Part shown: positions 41,409-51,400 of the stretch, one piece after another
Layout of the letters: every line of letters begins with the position of its first letter
Position numbering within the stretch: position 1 is the stretch's first letter
Notes under the pieces: model-generated
What the model saw: the letters and a program-made list of their open reading frames with translations, nothing else
Databases searched by the model: none
Told to the model about the DNA's origin: nothing
Made by a program: the position numbers and the translations under genes
NCBI RefSeq assembly: GCF_024171695.1
Contig: NZ_JAMTCF010000001.1
Coordinates: 50,786 to 114,785 of the forward strand
Length of the DNA: 64,000 nt
Reading direction: 5' to 3'
From: Actinosynnema pretiosum
GTDB lineage: Bacteria; Actinomycetota; Actinomycetes; Mycobacteriales; Pseudonocardiaceae

Positions 41409-41446
41409 CCGGTGGGAGGACGGGTGTGACCCGGCCCTCCCACCGG
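41409..41446 (-). terminator. Terminator hairpin after the repeat-rich gene pair
   Basis: CCGGTGGGAGG (41409-41419) pairs perfectly with CCTCCCACCGG (41436-41446). An inner CGGGT/ACCCG stem extends it. It begins 20 bp downstream of the minus-strand stop at 41466. Confidence 0.8.
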
Positions 41447-41465
41447 TGCCCGGTGCTGCCCCGGA

Positions 41466-44400
41466 TCAGGCCTGCTTCGGGTGGATCTGGACCTCCTTGC
41501 CGGTGGTCACGTCGATCGCGAAGACCCGCTCGACCCTGGGGTTGGACTGGAGGGTCGGGAACTCGGTCATGCTGACCGGGTCGCCCTCGGCGCGGTTCGG
41601 GCCGACCAGGACGAACACGTCGCCGTTGGCGCTGCGCGCCGGGCTGGCCGCGACGTCGCCGGACAGCTTGCCCGAGGTGGACGCGGGCTGCTGGCCGGTC
41701 GCGGACGCGCCCGTGTCGGAGAGGTTCGTGAACGCCTTGACCTCGTCCGAGCCCTCGGTGCGGTTGTCCAGGCCGGTCATCAGCTCGGCCATGTCCATCA
41801 GCGAGTGCCGCTGGCCATCGGCGTCGATGGTGCTGTCGGCCCAGTAGAAGGAGCCCTCGCCCTTGGTGTCCATGATGTCGCGGATGCGCTCGGTCCAGCG
41901 CTCGGCCTCGTCGGCCGGGAGGTCGCGCAGGTCCAGGAACGGCTCGCCGTCCACCGAGGTGATCGGGAAGCCGTCCTTCTCGCCGTCCCGCTCGCCGACC
42001 AGGTCGTCGGACTCGTCGCCCTTGTCGCCGATGAGGCCGTCGGGGCGGTCGTCGCCCTTGCCGTCGCGGTCCTCGCCGTCGTGGTCGCCGCGACCCTCGT
42101 GGTCGCCCTTGCCGTGTTCGCCTCGGCCTTCGTGGTCGTCCTTGCCGCCGTGCTCACCACGACCGTCGTGCTCGCCTCGGCCACCGTGGTCGCCCTTGCC
42201 GGGCTCGCCGCGACCGTCGTGCTCGCCCTTGCCACCGGGCTCGCCGCGACCGTCGTTGCCGCAGTGGCGACCCCGGTCCTCGTCGGAGCCGGAACCAGAG
42301 CCGGAGCCCGCGCCGTCGCCGGAACCAGCGCCCGCGCCGGAACCAGCGCCCGTGCCGGAGCCGGAACCCGAGCCGGAACCGGCGGACGAGCCGTCCGTGT
42401 CACCTGCGGGGACGCCCGGCGTGCCGAACAGGTCCTTCGGGACCTCGGGGATCGGCGGGATGGTCGGCATGGTCGGGGTGGTCGCGCCGGAACCGGTGGT
42501 GGTGCCGTTGCCGGAGCCACCGCTCGAACCCGAGCCGGAGCCGGAACCGAGACCGCCGCCAAGGCCGCCTGCGCCGGAACCGCTGCCGGAACCAGAGCCG
42601 GAGCCGGAACCGCTGCCGCCGGTGGAGTCGCCGCCCTTGATCGGGTCGACGCTGGTGTCGCCTGCGGAGATGCCGCCGGTGGACGGGATGCCGGGCGTGC
42701 CGAACAGGTCCTTGGGGACCTCGGGGATCGGCGGGATGGTGGGCATGGTCGGGGTCGACGGGGTGGAACCGCCGCTGCCACCGGGCGAGCCGATGTTCGC
42801 GGTGTCCTCGATCTGGTAGTCACCGGGCTTCGGCATCGACGGCGACGAACCACCCGTCGAACCGGAACCACCCGACGAGCCGGAACCGCCGGTCGAACCG
42901 GAACCGCCGGTGGAGCCGCTGCCACCCGTGGAACCGCTGCCGCCCGCGGTGCTGTCGGAGCCGCCCGCGCCCGCGCTGCCGCCGGGGGAGAACAGGTCCT
43001 TCGGGACCTCCGGGATCGGCGGGATGTTCGGCATGGTGGGCGTCGACGGGGTCGAGCCGCCGCTGCCACCGGGCGAGCCGATGTTCGCGGTGTCCTCGAT
43101 CTGGTAGTCACCGGGCTTCGGCATCGACGGAGACGAACCACCCGTCGAACCGGAACCACCCGACGAGCCGGAGCCACCCGTGGAGCCGGAGCCGGACGTG
43201 CCGCCGGTCGAACCGGAACCGCCTGCGCCCGAGCCTTCGCCGCCTGCGCCCGCACCGCCGCCAGGGGAGAACAGGTCCTTCGGGACCTCCGGGATCGGCG
43301 GGATGTTCGGCATCGGCTGCTGCTGCTGGCCGGAGCCGGACTCGGAGCCGCTGCCGGAACCACTGCCGGAGGGGCCACCGGAGCCACCGGGCGAGCCGAT
43401 GTCCGCCGTGTCCTCGATCTGGTAGTCACCGGGCTTCGGGATCGACGGCGACGAACCACCGCTGCCCGAACCGGAACCGCCGGTCGAACCGCTGCCGCCC
43501 GTCGAACCGGCGCCAGCACCCGCGCCACCGGCGCCCTCGCCGCCCGCGCCTGCGCCCGCGCCGCCCTGGGAGAACAGGTCCTTCGGGACCTCGGGGATCG
43601 GCGGCACCTCGGGCATCGGCTGCTGCTGCTGGCCGGTGGTCTCGCTGCCCGAACCGGAACCAGAGCCAGAACCAGAGCCGGAACCCGCGCCCGCCCCGGA
43701 ACCAGAGCCCGAGCCGGCGCCGGTACCGGCGCCTGCACCAGTCCCAGCACCCGCGCCAGCGCCAGCACCGGCGGTCGCCCCGGCGTCGCCGCCGCCCGGC
43801 GTGCCGATGTCGGCGGTGTCCTCGATCTGGTAGTCACCGGGCTTCGGCGCGCCGTTGGCGGTCTGGGCGCCACCGGTTCCACCGGTCCCCGCGCCACCCG
43901 CTCCACCGGCGCCCGACCCCTCGGCGCCACCCGCGCCGCCGGGGACCTCGGGCTGGTTCACCGCAGGACCGCCCGCGCCGCCCGTGCCCGCGCCACCCGT
44001 GGCGCCGGGGTCGCCGTTGACCGAACCGGGGTCGCTGACCTGCGCGCCCGCGCCCTGGCCGGTCGCGCCGCCCGTCCCACCGGCGCCGTCCGCACCGGCG
44101 GGAGCCTGGGCGTCGGTCTCGGTGCTGATGCCCGCGAACTCCTGGTTGTTGGTCTCGTCGGTCTGGGCGTGGTCCTTGGCCGTGGCCTGGATGCCGCCCG
44201 CGACCTTGTCCATCGTCATGGAGATCTTGTCGAGGTGCATCCCGCCCTTGGTGGAGGAGACGTTGAACCGCTCCACCGCCTCGGCGCCGACCTGCCCGAA
44301 GGCGTTGCCCGACAAGGAGGCGCCGGTGATGCTCGCGGCGATCTCCTTGTAGCTGCTGCCGAGGTCCTCGGCCTGCTTGCGCAGGGTCTCCATGTCGGAC

Positions 44401-44504
44401 TGGTTCATGGAGAACCCGGAGCCCGCGTCACCGGTGCCCGCCACCGGGGCCGGGCGTCGGGACATCACGTGCATCTTCTGCATCTGCTGTTCGGTCGTGG
44501 ACAT
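41466..44504 (-). CDS. Giant repeat protein with EspC-like type VII secretion N-terminus
   Basis: A 1012-residue protein. Residues ~30-120 resemble an EspC/WXG100-like helical hairpin ([20 protein letters not shown] to [18 protein letters not shown]) and end in HxxxD where substrates usually carry YxxxD/E. Residues ~125-720 are Gly/Ser linkers punctuated by four [11 protein letters not shown][DN]IG units and five [12 protein letters not shown] units. Residues ~720-800 are an Asp/His/Gly/Arg-rich block (repeats like GRGEHDG). The last ~170 residues form a compact unrecognised domain ([47 protein letters not shown]). It lies 76 bp after the partner gene. I propose a type VII-exported surface protein or effector; no immunity gene follows. 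Confidence 0.78.
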   Translation of the reverse strand: MSTTEQQMQKMHVMSRRPAPVAGTGDAGSGFSMNQSDMETLRKQAEDLGSSYKEIAASITGASLSGNAFGQVGAEAVERFNVSSTKGGMHLDKISMTMDKVAGGIQATAKDHAQTDETNNQEFAGISTETDAQAPAGADGAGGTGGATGQGAGAQVSDPGSVNGDPGATGGAGTGGAGGPAVNQPEVPGGAGGAEGSGAGGAGGAGTGGTGGAQTANGAPKPGDYQIEDTADIGTPGGGDAGATAGAGAGAGAGTGAGAGTGAGSGSGSGAGAGSGSGSGSGSGSGSETTGQQQQPMPEVPPIPEVPKDLFSQGGAGAGAGGEGAGGAGAGAGSTGGSGSTGGSGSGSGGSSPSIPKPGDYQIEDTADIGSPGGSGGPSGSGSGSGSESGSGQQQQPMPNIPPIPEVPKDLFSPGGGAGAGGEGSGAGGSGSTGGTSGSGSTGGSGSSGGSGSTGGSSPSMPKPGDYQIEDTANIGSPGGSGGSTPSTPTMPNIPPIPEVPKDLFSPGGSAGAGGSDSTAGGSGSTGGSGSTGGSGSTGGSGSSGGSGSTGGSSPSMPKPGDYQIEDTANIGSPGGSGGSTPSTPTMPTIPPIPEVPKDLFGTPGIPSTGGISAGDTSVDPIKGGDSTGGSGSGSGSGSGSGSGAGGLGGGLGSGSGSGSSGGSGNGTTTGSGATTPTMPTIPPIPEVPKDLFGTPGVPAGDTDGSSAGSGSGSGSGTGAGSGAGAGSGDGAGSGSGSGSDEDRGRHCGNDGRGEPGGKGEHDGRGEPGKGDHGGRGEHDGRGEHGGKDDHEGRGEHGKGDHEGRGDHDGEDRDGKGDDRPDGLIGDKGDESDDLVGERDGEKDGFPITSVDGEPFLDLRDLPADEAERWTERIRDIMDTKGEGSFYWADSTIDADGQRHSLMDMAELMTGLDNRTEGSDEVKAFTNLSDTGASATGQQPASTSGKLSGDVAASPARSANGDVFVLVGPNRAEGDPVSMTEFPTLQSNPRVERVFAIDVTTGKEVQIHPKQA

Positions 44505-44580
44505 CGCTGTGCTGCCTCCGCGGGGCGCAGGGAGAGGGTGGGGACGGGGTGAGGTGGTCGGCGCCTGGCCGGGTCAGCTC

Positions 44581-46317
44581 CTAGCCGTTCTCCACCTGCC
44601 GCTGCTCACGGCTCCACGACTGGACGGGGCGCAGCGGCTCGACCGGCTGGGCCGGGACCGACATGTGCGCGGGCTGCAGGGGCTGAACGGGCTGCTGGTA
44701 GGCCGGAGTGCCCTGCTGCATCGGCTGGAGCTGCTGCACGGGCTGCTGGTACGCCGGGGTCCCCTGCTGCATGGGCTGGAGCGGGTGGTGCGCCGGAGTG
44801 CCCTGGTGCATCGGCTGCAACGGCTGCTGGTAGGCCGGGGTTCCCTGCTGCATGGGCTGGAGCGGGTGGTGCGCCGGGGTGCCCTGCTGCATCGGCTGGA
44901 GCTGCTGGTAGGCCGGGGTCCCCTGCTGCATCGGCTGGAGCGGGTGGAGCGCGGGGGTGCCCTGCTGCCGCTCGACCGCGTGCATCTGCACGTGCTCGGC
45001 GCGCTGCATGGGCTCCAGCTGGTGCATCCGCTCGGCGGCCATCCTGGGCTCCAGCGCGTGCATCCGCTCGGCCGCCATCTTCGGCTCCAGCTGGTGCGCC
45101 CGCTCGACAGCCATCTTGGGCTCCAGCGCGTGCATCCGCTCAGCCGCCATCTTCGGCTCCAGCGCGTGCATCCGCTCACCGGCCTGCATGGGCTCCAGGA
45201 GCGTGCCCTGCCGCAGCTCGCCCCGCTCCATCGGGCGGAGCAGGCCCTGCTTGGGCTGCAGGGCGGCCTCGTCCTCGGCGAACCGCGCGCGGGGCGCGTT
45301 CATCGCGGACGGGGTGGTGGTGCCCTCCGCCGTCATGCCGCGCGGGGCGTTCGGCAGGGTGGGGGTGGTCGTCTCGCCCTCGACCATGCGGCCTCGCGGG
45401 GCGTTCGGCAGGGTCGGGCTGGTGGTCTCGCCCTCGACCGTCATGCCGCGCGGGGCGTTCGCCATGGACGCGGTGGTCGTGCCCTCCTGCTCGTTCGGCA
45501 GGCGCGCCGCGTTCTTGGGGGTGGCGGTGGCGGTGCCGTTGTCGGAGACGTCGTCGTACCGCTCCCACTCCTTGCTGACCTGGTCGGACAGCTCGTCGAG
45601 CTTGCCCATCCGCTCGGCCTGGCGGCCCATGGCCTCCTTGAGCTGGTCCATGCGGCCGGAGATGTCCTGGCCGACCTGGGTGGCCGCGCTGACCACCGAG
45701 GCCAGGAAGATCGGGATGGAGGCGCCGAAGGTCAGCGGGGCCATCACGTAGGCGGCGACCGCAGCGGGCGCGAGCGAGTCGGAGAACCGGCTGACCTGGT
45801 CGATGACGCCCGCGCGCATCCCCTCGACCATCTTGCCGGTGGCCTCGACGACCACGCCCTTCTGCGCGACCGCGTTCGCCATCGAGTCCAGCTCGCCGCC
45901 GAACTTGTCCATGCTGCCCTGGAAGGCCTCCATGGACTCGCCGGTCCAGCCCTGCGGGTTGCCCAGCTGCTCGCGCTGGGTGTTGGACAGCTCGCGCATC
46001 CGCTCGGACGCGGTGCGGTAGGCGTCGGCGGTGGCCTGGACGCTGCCCTTGTCGGTCTCCAGCTGGTCGATCGGCTCGCGCAGGAACGCCACGTAGTCCA
46101 TCGTCCACCCGGCGACCTGGGCCAGGCTCGCGAACGGGTCGGCGGGGGCGGCGACGTTGCCCGCGGGGGTGAAGGCGTCCGGCTCGGCGGCGGCGTCCTT
46201 CCCGATGGACTCGATCTGCGGGTTGACATCAGCCCCGTTAGCCGCGCCGCTGACCTTCTTCGCCAGCACCGTGGCGGTGGCGGCGGTGGCGGTGAGTTGT
46301 GCGGTGGCTTCTGCCAT
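44581..46317 (-). CDS. WXG-type secretion-like protein with tandem repeat C-terminus
   Basis: A 578-residue protein. The N-terminal ~230 residues are helical, with a WxG turn in NPQGWTGESMEAFQGSMDKF and a hydrophobic segment APAAVAAYVMAPLTFGASIP. They resemble ESX/type VII WXG proteins or their PPE-like cousins. Three repeat blocks follow: NAPRGMT.EGETT.PTLP (about four copies, near 45290-45470), a 13-residue MHALEPKMAAER unit (about five, near 45000-45200) and LQPMQQGTPAYQQP (about seven, near 44670-44960). ATG 46317 has GAGGAAGG upstream. It is first in a two-gene operon with a notable promoter. No secretion ATPase is encoded in the window. Confidence 0.78.
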   Translation of the reverse strand: MAEATAQLTATAATATVLAKKVSGAANGADVNPQIESIGKDAAAEPDAFTPAGNVAAPADPFASLAQVAGWTMDYVAFLREPIDQLETDKGSVQATADAYRTASERMRELSNTQREQLGNPQGWTGESMEAFQGSMDKFGGELDSMANAVAQKGVVVEATGKMVEGMRAGVIDQVSRFSDSLAPAAVAAYVMAPLTFGASIPIFLASVVSAATQVGQDISGRMDQLKEAMGRQAERMGKLDELSDQVSKEWERYDDVSDNGTATATPKNAARLPNEQEGTTTASMANAPRGMTVEGETTSPTLPNAPRGRMVEGETTTPTLPNAPRGMTAEGTTTPSAMNAPRARFAEDEAALQPKQGLLRPMERGELRQGTLLEPMQAGERMHALEPKMAAERMHALEPKMAVERAHQLEPKMAAERMHALEPRMAAERMHQLEPMQRAEHVQMHAVERQQGTPALHPLQPMQQGTPAYQQLQPMQQGTPAHHPLQPMQQGTPAYQQPLQPMHQGTPAHHPLQPMQQGTPAYQQPVQQLQPMQQGTPAYQQPVQPLQPAHMSVPAQPVEPLRPVQSWSREQRQVENG

Positions 46318-46397
46318 GAGCAGGACCTTCCTCGGGGCATCTCGTCCGGCGCCGGGGTGGGGCAGGGGACCGGCACTTCGGTATGGGTGTTCACCGC

Positions 46398-46442
46398 ACA
46401 GTAGAGGGACGCCGCCAACGCGCCGCCAACGCGGCTCCAACG
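46398..46442 (-). promoter_or_regulatory. SARP/AfsR-like promoter of the repeat-protein operon
   Basis: Three direct repeats with exactly 11-bp period lie at 46412-46420, 46423-46431 (both CCGCCAACG) and 46434-46442 (GCTCCAACG). On the transcribed strand they read CGTTGGAGC, CGTTGGCGG, CGTTGGCGG. The -10 candidate TACTGT (46398-46403) begins exactly 8 bp after the last repeat. No -35 box is needed in such activator-dependent promoters. The start codon is about 80 bp downstream. Confidence 0.7.
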
Positions 46443-46566
46443 ATCACGAGCGGCGGTCGGTTCGCGGGCGGGTTCGGGGAACGGCCGGTGACGGGCGGGT
46501 TTCGGGCGGGCGGACGGCGGCGTTCGGGCTTCCGGCGGTCGGTTCGCGAGCCCTTGCGATCGCCCG

Positions 46567-47727
46567 GTGCCCCCCTCCCCCGCCGCTGGACGGCTGCGCG
46601 CGCTCCGCGACCGGGCGCCCGGCGCGCCTGCGGTGGACGCGGCGCTCGCGGTCGCGCTGGCCGTGCTGGCGTTCGTGCCGACGCTGTCCGCGATCGGCCC
46701 GGAGATCGGTGACCTGCCCGTCGTGGCCCGGGACCCGCTCGGGGTGGCGCTGGCGCTGGGGCAGTGCCTGCCGCTGGTGGTGCGCCGGACGTGGCCCGCG
46801 CTGTGCCTCGCGGTGGTCGGTGTCGCTTTCGGACTGCACCAGGTGCTGGGGTACCCGACGACGTTCGGCGGGGTCGGCCTGTACCTGGCGCTGGTCGCGG
46901 CGGGCGCGCACCTGGAGCGGCGGCGGGGGCTGGTGGCGGGGGTCGCGGTGGCCGGGTACGCGGTGCTGGCCGTGGTGCTGGCCGCGTCCGGGTCGCCGCA
47001 GCGGGCGCACGACTTCGTGGCCTACCTGGCGGTGCTGGCGGTGTGCTGGTCGGGTGGGGCGTGGTTGCGGGGTCGGCGGGCCGAGGAGGCGGAGCGGCGC
47101 GAGTCGACCGCGCGGGCGGCGGCGGCCGAGGAGCGGGCGCGGATCGCGCGGGAGCTGCACGACGTGGTGACGCACCACGTGACGGCGGTGGTCGTGCAGG
47201 CGGACGCGGCCGGGGTGGTGCTGCCCGCGGCGCCGGAGCGGGTCGCGGAGGCGCTGGAGGTGATCGCGGGGACCGGGCGGCGGGCGTTGGCCGATCTGCG
47301 GCACCTGCTGGGGGTGCTGGAGGCGACCGGAGGTGGGGTGGACCGGGTGCGGGACCTGGTCGAACGGGCTCGGCGGGCCGGGCAGCGGGTGGAGCTGACC
47401 GAGGGTGGGGGCGGGGTGGACGGGGTGTCCGCCGACGTGGAGCTGGTCGCGTACCGGGTGGTGCAGGAGTCGTTGACCAACGCGGTCAAGCACGCTCCGG
47501 GGCAGCTCACCCGCGTTGCGCTGCGCCGGGTGGGCGGGGTGGTGGAGGTGGTCGTGACCACCTCGGGCGCGGTGGTCACGGTGGCGTCGCCGGACGGGCG
47601 GGGCCTGGCCGGGTTGCGGCGGCGGGCCGAGGAGCTGGGCGGCGAGGTGGTCGCGGGCGCGGGGGACGAGGGGTTCACCGTGCGCGCGGTGCTGCCGGTG
47701 GGGACGGGTTCGAGGAGGACGGCGTGA
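46567..47727 (+). CDS. Two-component sensor histidine kinase, NarL/HisKA_3 type
   Basis: A 386-residue kinase. Residues ~20-160 contain four to five membrane helices with no extracellular domain. The dimerisation/phosphoacceptor helix is ARELHDVVTHHVTAVVVQAD (His in RELHDV), and a HATPase_c domain follows (VVQESLTNAVKHAPG N-box, GRGLAGLRRRAEELGG G-box). GTG at 46567 is the start. The stop overlaps the response regulator by 4 bp. It is divergent to the repeat-protein operon, 250 bp away, so it might sense a membrane or envelope state that controls it; that link is untested. Confidence 0.9.
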   Translation: MPPSPAAGRLRALRDRAPGAPAVDAALAVALAVLAFVPTLSAIGPEIGDLPVVARDPLGVALALGQCLPLVVRRTWPALCLAVVGVAFGLHQVLGYPTTFGGVGLYLALVAAGAHLERRRGLVAGVAVAGYAVLAVVLAASGSPQRAHDFVAYLAVLAVCWSGGAWLRGRRAEEAERRESTARAAAAEERARIARELHDVVTHHVTAVVVQADAAGVVLPAAPERVAEALEVIAGTGRRALADLRHLLGVLEATGGGVDRVRDLVERARRAGQRVELTEGGGGVDGVSADVELVAYRVVQESLTNAVKHAPGQLTRVALRRVGGVVEVVVTTSGAVVTVASPDGRGLAGLRRRAEELGGEVVAGAGDEGFTVRAVLPVGTGSRRTA

Positions 47728-48395
47728 GCGCTCCGATCAGGGTGCTGGTGTGCGAGGACCAGGCGCTGGTGCGCGCGGGGTACGTGACGATCTTCGGCGC
47801 GCAACCGGACCTGGAGGTCGTCGGCGAGGCCGAGGACGGCGAGGAGGCGGTGGCGCAGGCGGCGAGGTTGCGGCCGGACGTGGTGGTCATGGACGTGCGG
47901 ATGCCCAGGTTGGACGGCATCGCCGCGACCAGGGCGCTGGCCGGACCGGGGGCCGAGGCGCCCGCGAAGGTGCTGGTGGTGACCACGTTCAACGTCGACC
48001 ACTACGTGTACGAGGCGCTGCGGGCGGGCGCGAGCGGCTTCCTGCTGAAGGACTCGCCGCCCGCGCGGCTGCTGGAGGGGGTGCGGACGGTGGCGCGCGG
48101 CGAGGCGCTGCTGGACCCCTCGGTGACCAGGGAGCTGATCCGGCGGTACGCGACCAGGGTCAGGCCACGCGAGGAACCGGCGCACGAGGCGCTGGCCGCG
48201 CTGTCGCCGAGGGAGCTGGAGGTGCTGCGCCTGGTCGCGGACGGGCGGTCGAACTCGGAGATCGCGGCGGAGCTGGTGCTGAGCCCGGAGACGGTGAAGA
48301 CGTACGTGTCCCGGCTGCTGGGCAAGCTGGACTTGCGCGACCGGGTGCAGGCCGTGGTGCTGGCGCACCGGACGGGGCTCGTCGGCGGCGCGTGA
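47724..48395 (+). CDS. NarL/LuxR-type response regulator
   Basis: A 223-residue regulator. Its receiver domain carries the phosphoacceptor Asp in VVVMDVRMPRLDG, acidic EDQ at the N-terminus, TTF and Lys in FLLKDSP. The C-terminal LuxR helix-turn-helix reads LSPRELEVLRLVADGRSNSE to LDLRDRVQAVVLAH. The GTG overlaps the kinase stop by 4 bp, making a coupled two-component pair. Receiver and DNA-binding residues are all intact. Confidence 0.92.
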   Translation: MSAPIRVLVCEDQALVRAGYVTIFGAQPDLEVVGEAEDGEEAVAQAARLRPDVVVMDVRMPRLDGIAATRALAGPGAEAPAKVLVVTTFNVDHYVYEALRAGASGFLLKDSPPARLLEGVRTVARGEALLDPSVTRELIRRYATRVRPREEPAHEALAALSPRELEVLRLVADGRSNSEIAAELVLSPETVKTYVSRLLGKLDLRDRVQAVVLAHRTGLVGGA

Positions 48396-48410
48396 CGGGG
48401 GCGCGTGACG

Positions 48411-48434
48411 GGGGCGGGCGGTCGTGCCCGCCCC
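48411..48434. terminator. Bidirectional terminator hairpin
   Basis: GGGGCGGGC (48411-48419) pairs with GCCCGCCCC (48426-48434) around a 6-nt loop, and the stem can extend with one bulge. It fills the 45-bp gap between convergent stop codons. Confidence 0.75.
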
Positions 48435-48440
48435 GTCCGG

Positions 48441-51400
48441 CTACGCGCCGGGGCCACCGCCGAACAGGTCACGGCCCGAGAAACCGGGATCGGGGTCGTC
48501 GGGGCGCTCCTCGCTGGAACCGCGCGGATCACCACCGGGCACCGGATCAGCGGGAGTCGGGCCGGTGGGAGTCGGGCTGGCGGGAATCGGACTGGCTGGG
48601 ATGTGGCGGACGGTGGCCGGGCCGGCTGGGATGTCGTGGTCGGGGGTTGGGCCAGCGGGAGTTGGGCCTGCGGGGGCTGGACCTGCGGGAGTTGGGCTGG
48701 CAGGGTTCGGCCTGACCGGGATCGAACCAGCGGGAATCGAACCGGCGGGGAGCGAGCCGGGAGGAACCGGACCGGCTGGCGCGGGACCGGCAGGCGTCGA
48801 GCCACTGGCGACTGGGCCGGCAGGCGTCGGACCGCCGAACATCGCGCCGCCAGGCGGCGGACCAGCGGGCACCGGGCCGCCAGGCACGCCGGAGACTCGC
48901 GAGCCGGGGTTGAGCGCTCCGGGGAAGGACGCTCCGGGCACTCGCGCACCGGGGCTCAGCGTTCCGGGACCGGGCGCGCCTGACACCCTTGCACCAGGGT
49001 TGAGCGTTCCAGGACCCGGCACGCCGGACACCCTTGCACCAGGGTTGAGCGTTCCCCGGTTCGGTCCGCCGGGGCCGGGGTTCGGCACGGCGGGCGAGAA
49101 CGTGCCGCTGTTCGGCACACCACCACCGGGCGCCCCGGCTCCGGTCATCCAGGTGCCGGACAACCCGCTGCCCGCCGCACCGGCGCCGGGCATCCCGGTT
49201 CCGGGCAGTCCGCCACCGGGGCCGCCGCCTGGACCGCCGAAGCCCGTGCCGGGCGCGGGGTTGCCTGCCCCGCCATGAGCAGGCGCGGCGCTGGCCGCCG
49301 CAGCAGCCGCAGCCGCTGCCGCCTCCAGGGCGGCCCAGCGCGGGCCGAGCAGGCGCTCGACCGGCGTCGTCCCCGGCTCGCCGTCGCCCACCGCCAGGAC
49401 GCGGCGCGCCCGGCGCAGCGCGCCGACCGCCCGCGCGGGTGGCACGGCGCGGTCCAGCAGGAGCCAGCCGAGGGAGTCCGGCCCGGCGCCCGCCAGCAGG
49501 CGCGCGCCCGACTCCGCCGTGACGCTGATCAGCGGCGTGACCAGGAACAGCGTGCGCCACGCCTCCCCGACCGCGCCATCCGGCATCTCCGGGGACGACT
49601 CGCCCGCGATCAGGTCGGCCACCGCCTGGAGGTTGCGCCGCACCGCCCGCGCCTCATGGCCGAGGAACTCGCGGTGCAGCTCCAGGGCGGCCAGGAGCAG
49701 CGCGTCGCGCGCGGCCGTCCACTCCGGGTCCGTCCACGGCTCGGCGCGCTCCCGCCCGGCGAACAGCTCGGCCGCGACCGGCAGCAGCTCCTCCACGCGC
49801 GCCAGTTCCGCCGTGCGCTCGCTGATCACCCACTCGTGGTCGGCCTGGGCGAGCACGGCCGCGCGCACCGCCTGCTCCGCCGCGTCGAGCCCCGGCGTGC
49901 GGGGCGGTGGCGGCGGGGCCTGGGGCGGCGGGGTGGCGTGCAGGCGCTTCAGCTCGGCCTCGGCCAGCTTCACCCGGTCGGACAGCCACGTGTCGCGCCA
50001 CGACCACAGGTGCTGGTCGCTGTCCTGCTTGGCGACGCGCTTCCACAGGGCGGGCCGGAGCTTGCGGTGCTCCCGGTGCTCGCCCTTGCGGCGCTCCAGC
50101 TCCTCGTTCCAGCCCCAGACCTGGTGCTCGATCGCGGTGAACTGCCGGGCGGCCTCCTGCTCCAGCTCCGCGTGCGCGTCGACGGCGGCCCGCTCGACCG
50201 CGGCCAGCCGGTCGCGGTGGGCGCGCACCTCGGCCAGGCGCGCGATGGCGGCCGTGAGCCCCGCGCGGGCGCGGTCCAGCTCCTCGCGCAGCACGGGTTC
50301 GCGGTCGACGGCACGGCTGGCGGCGGCGCGCCTGGCGTGCAGGTCGTCCACGAGCAGGCGGGCAGCGCGGAACGCGGCAACGGCATCCGACCACGGGCGT
50401 CGAGGACCATTGTCCTCCCAGGTCTTCAGCAAGTCCAGGAGGCCGGCGCCGCCGGTCCAGAGCTCTTCGTCGAACCGCTCGCGGTCGGCGCGGTCGACGA
50501 GGGTGAGCGCGAGCGGCCAGTCGTGCCCGGTGGCCCCGTCCGCAGCGGCGGGCGCCGGTCGCACGGCCGCCCCCGCGGCACGCGCGGTGGTCTCGTCGGC
50601 GCTGACCGCGAGCACCCCTCCCCCGGCCAGCTCCGGTCGCCAGGCGCTGACCTCGCGGGCCCGGTCGGCGGTGAGCCAGCGGAACCGCAGCCCGCTGAAC
50701 GCCTCGCGCGGGTGCCCCAGCTCGGCGAGGTCGCGGGCCCGGCGCACGAGCACGCCGACCACCAGCTCGTGGACCGCGTCGGCGTCGGCCGGACCGGGCT
50801 CGGGCGGCTCGCCAGCCAGGTGGTCGCGCAGCGCGGGCGCGGTGGGCTCGGCGGCGTCCAGCTCGGCGAGGAACGGGCTGGTCGGCTCGGGCAGCCAGGC
50901 CGCGCCGGTCCCGCGCGGCACGGCGGTGCTGGTGACGCCGATCTCGGCGTCGGCCGGGGAGAACCCGGTGGCGCGCACGGCGGCGTCCTCGCAGGCGGCC
51001 AGCTCGGTGTGCCCGAGCCTGCCGAGGGCGGTGGCGCGGAACTCGGCGGCGAACCGCTCCTGCGCCTGGGCGAACCCGGTGAGCCGCCCGAGCACGGCCG
51101 CGCCGTTCAGCCCGACCTCGCCGGTGGCCCAGGCGGCGGCCGACAGGGCGGCGGACCCGAGCAGCGCGCGCCCGCTGTCGTCGACGGCGAACCGGGCGAG
51201 CGCCCCGTCCCCGTCCGCGTCGGGCGTGGGCGCGCCGAACGCCCCGGCGAGCACGGCGAGCGCCTTGCCGCGCGGGTGGATGCCGACGTGCACGACGTGC
51301 CGCCACTCGGTCCCACTGGGCAGCTCCCGCCGGGCGAGGGGGTGCTCGGTGTCCCACGGCAGCGGCTCACCGGCCCTGACCCGCTCGACCTCGCCCAGTT

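Noticed and set aside
42400..43850. CRISPR-like regularly spaced repeats
   Set aside because: The repeats are in-frame codons of [11 protein letters not shown] and [12 protein letters not shown] modules in a protein; spacers are Gly/Ser linkers of unequal length, and no cas genes are present.
41481..44552. 1023-codon open frame on the plus strand opposite the repeat protein
   Set aside because: It translates to Thr/Arg/Ala/Gly low complexity created by the repeats on the other strand, with no ribosome site or domain. The minus-strand frame has the EspC-like start and a terminator.
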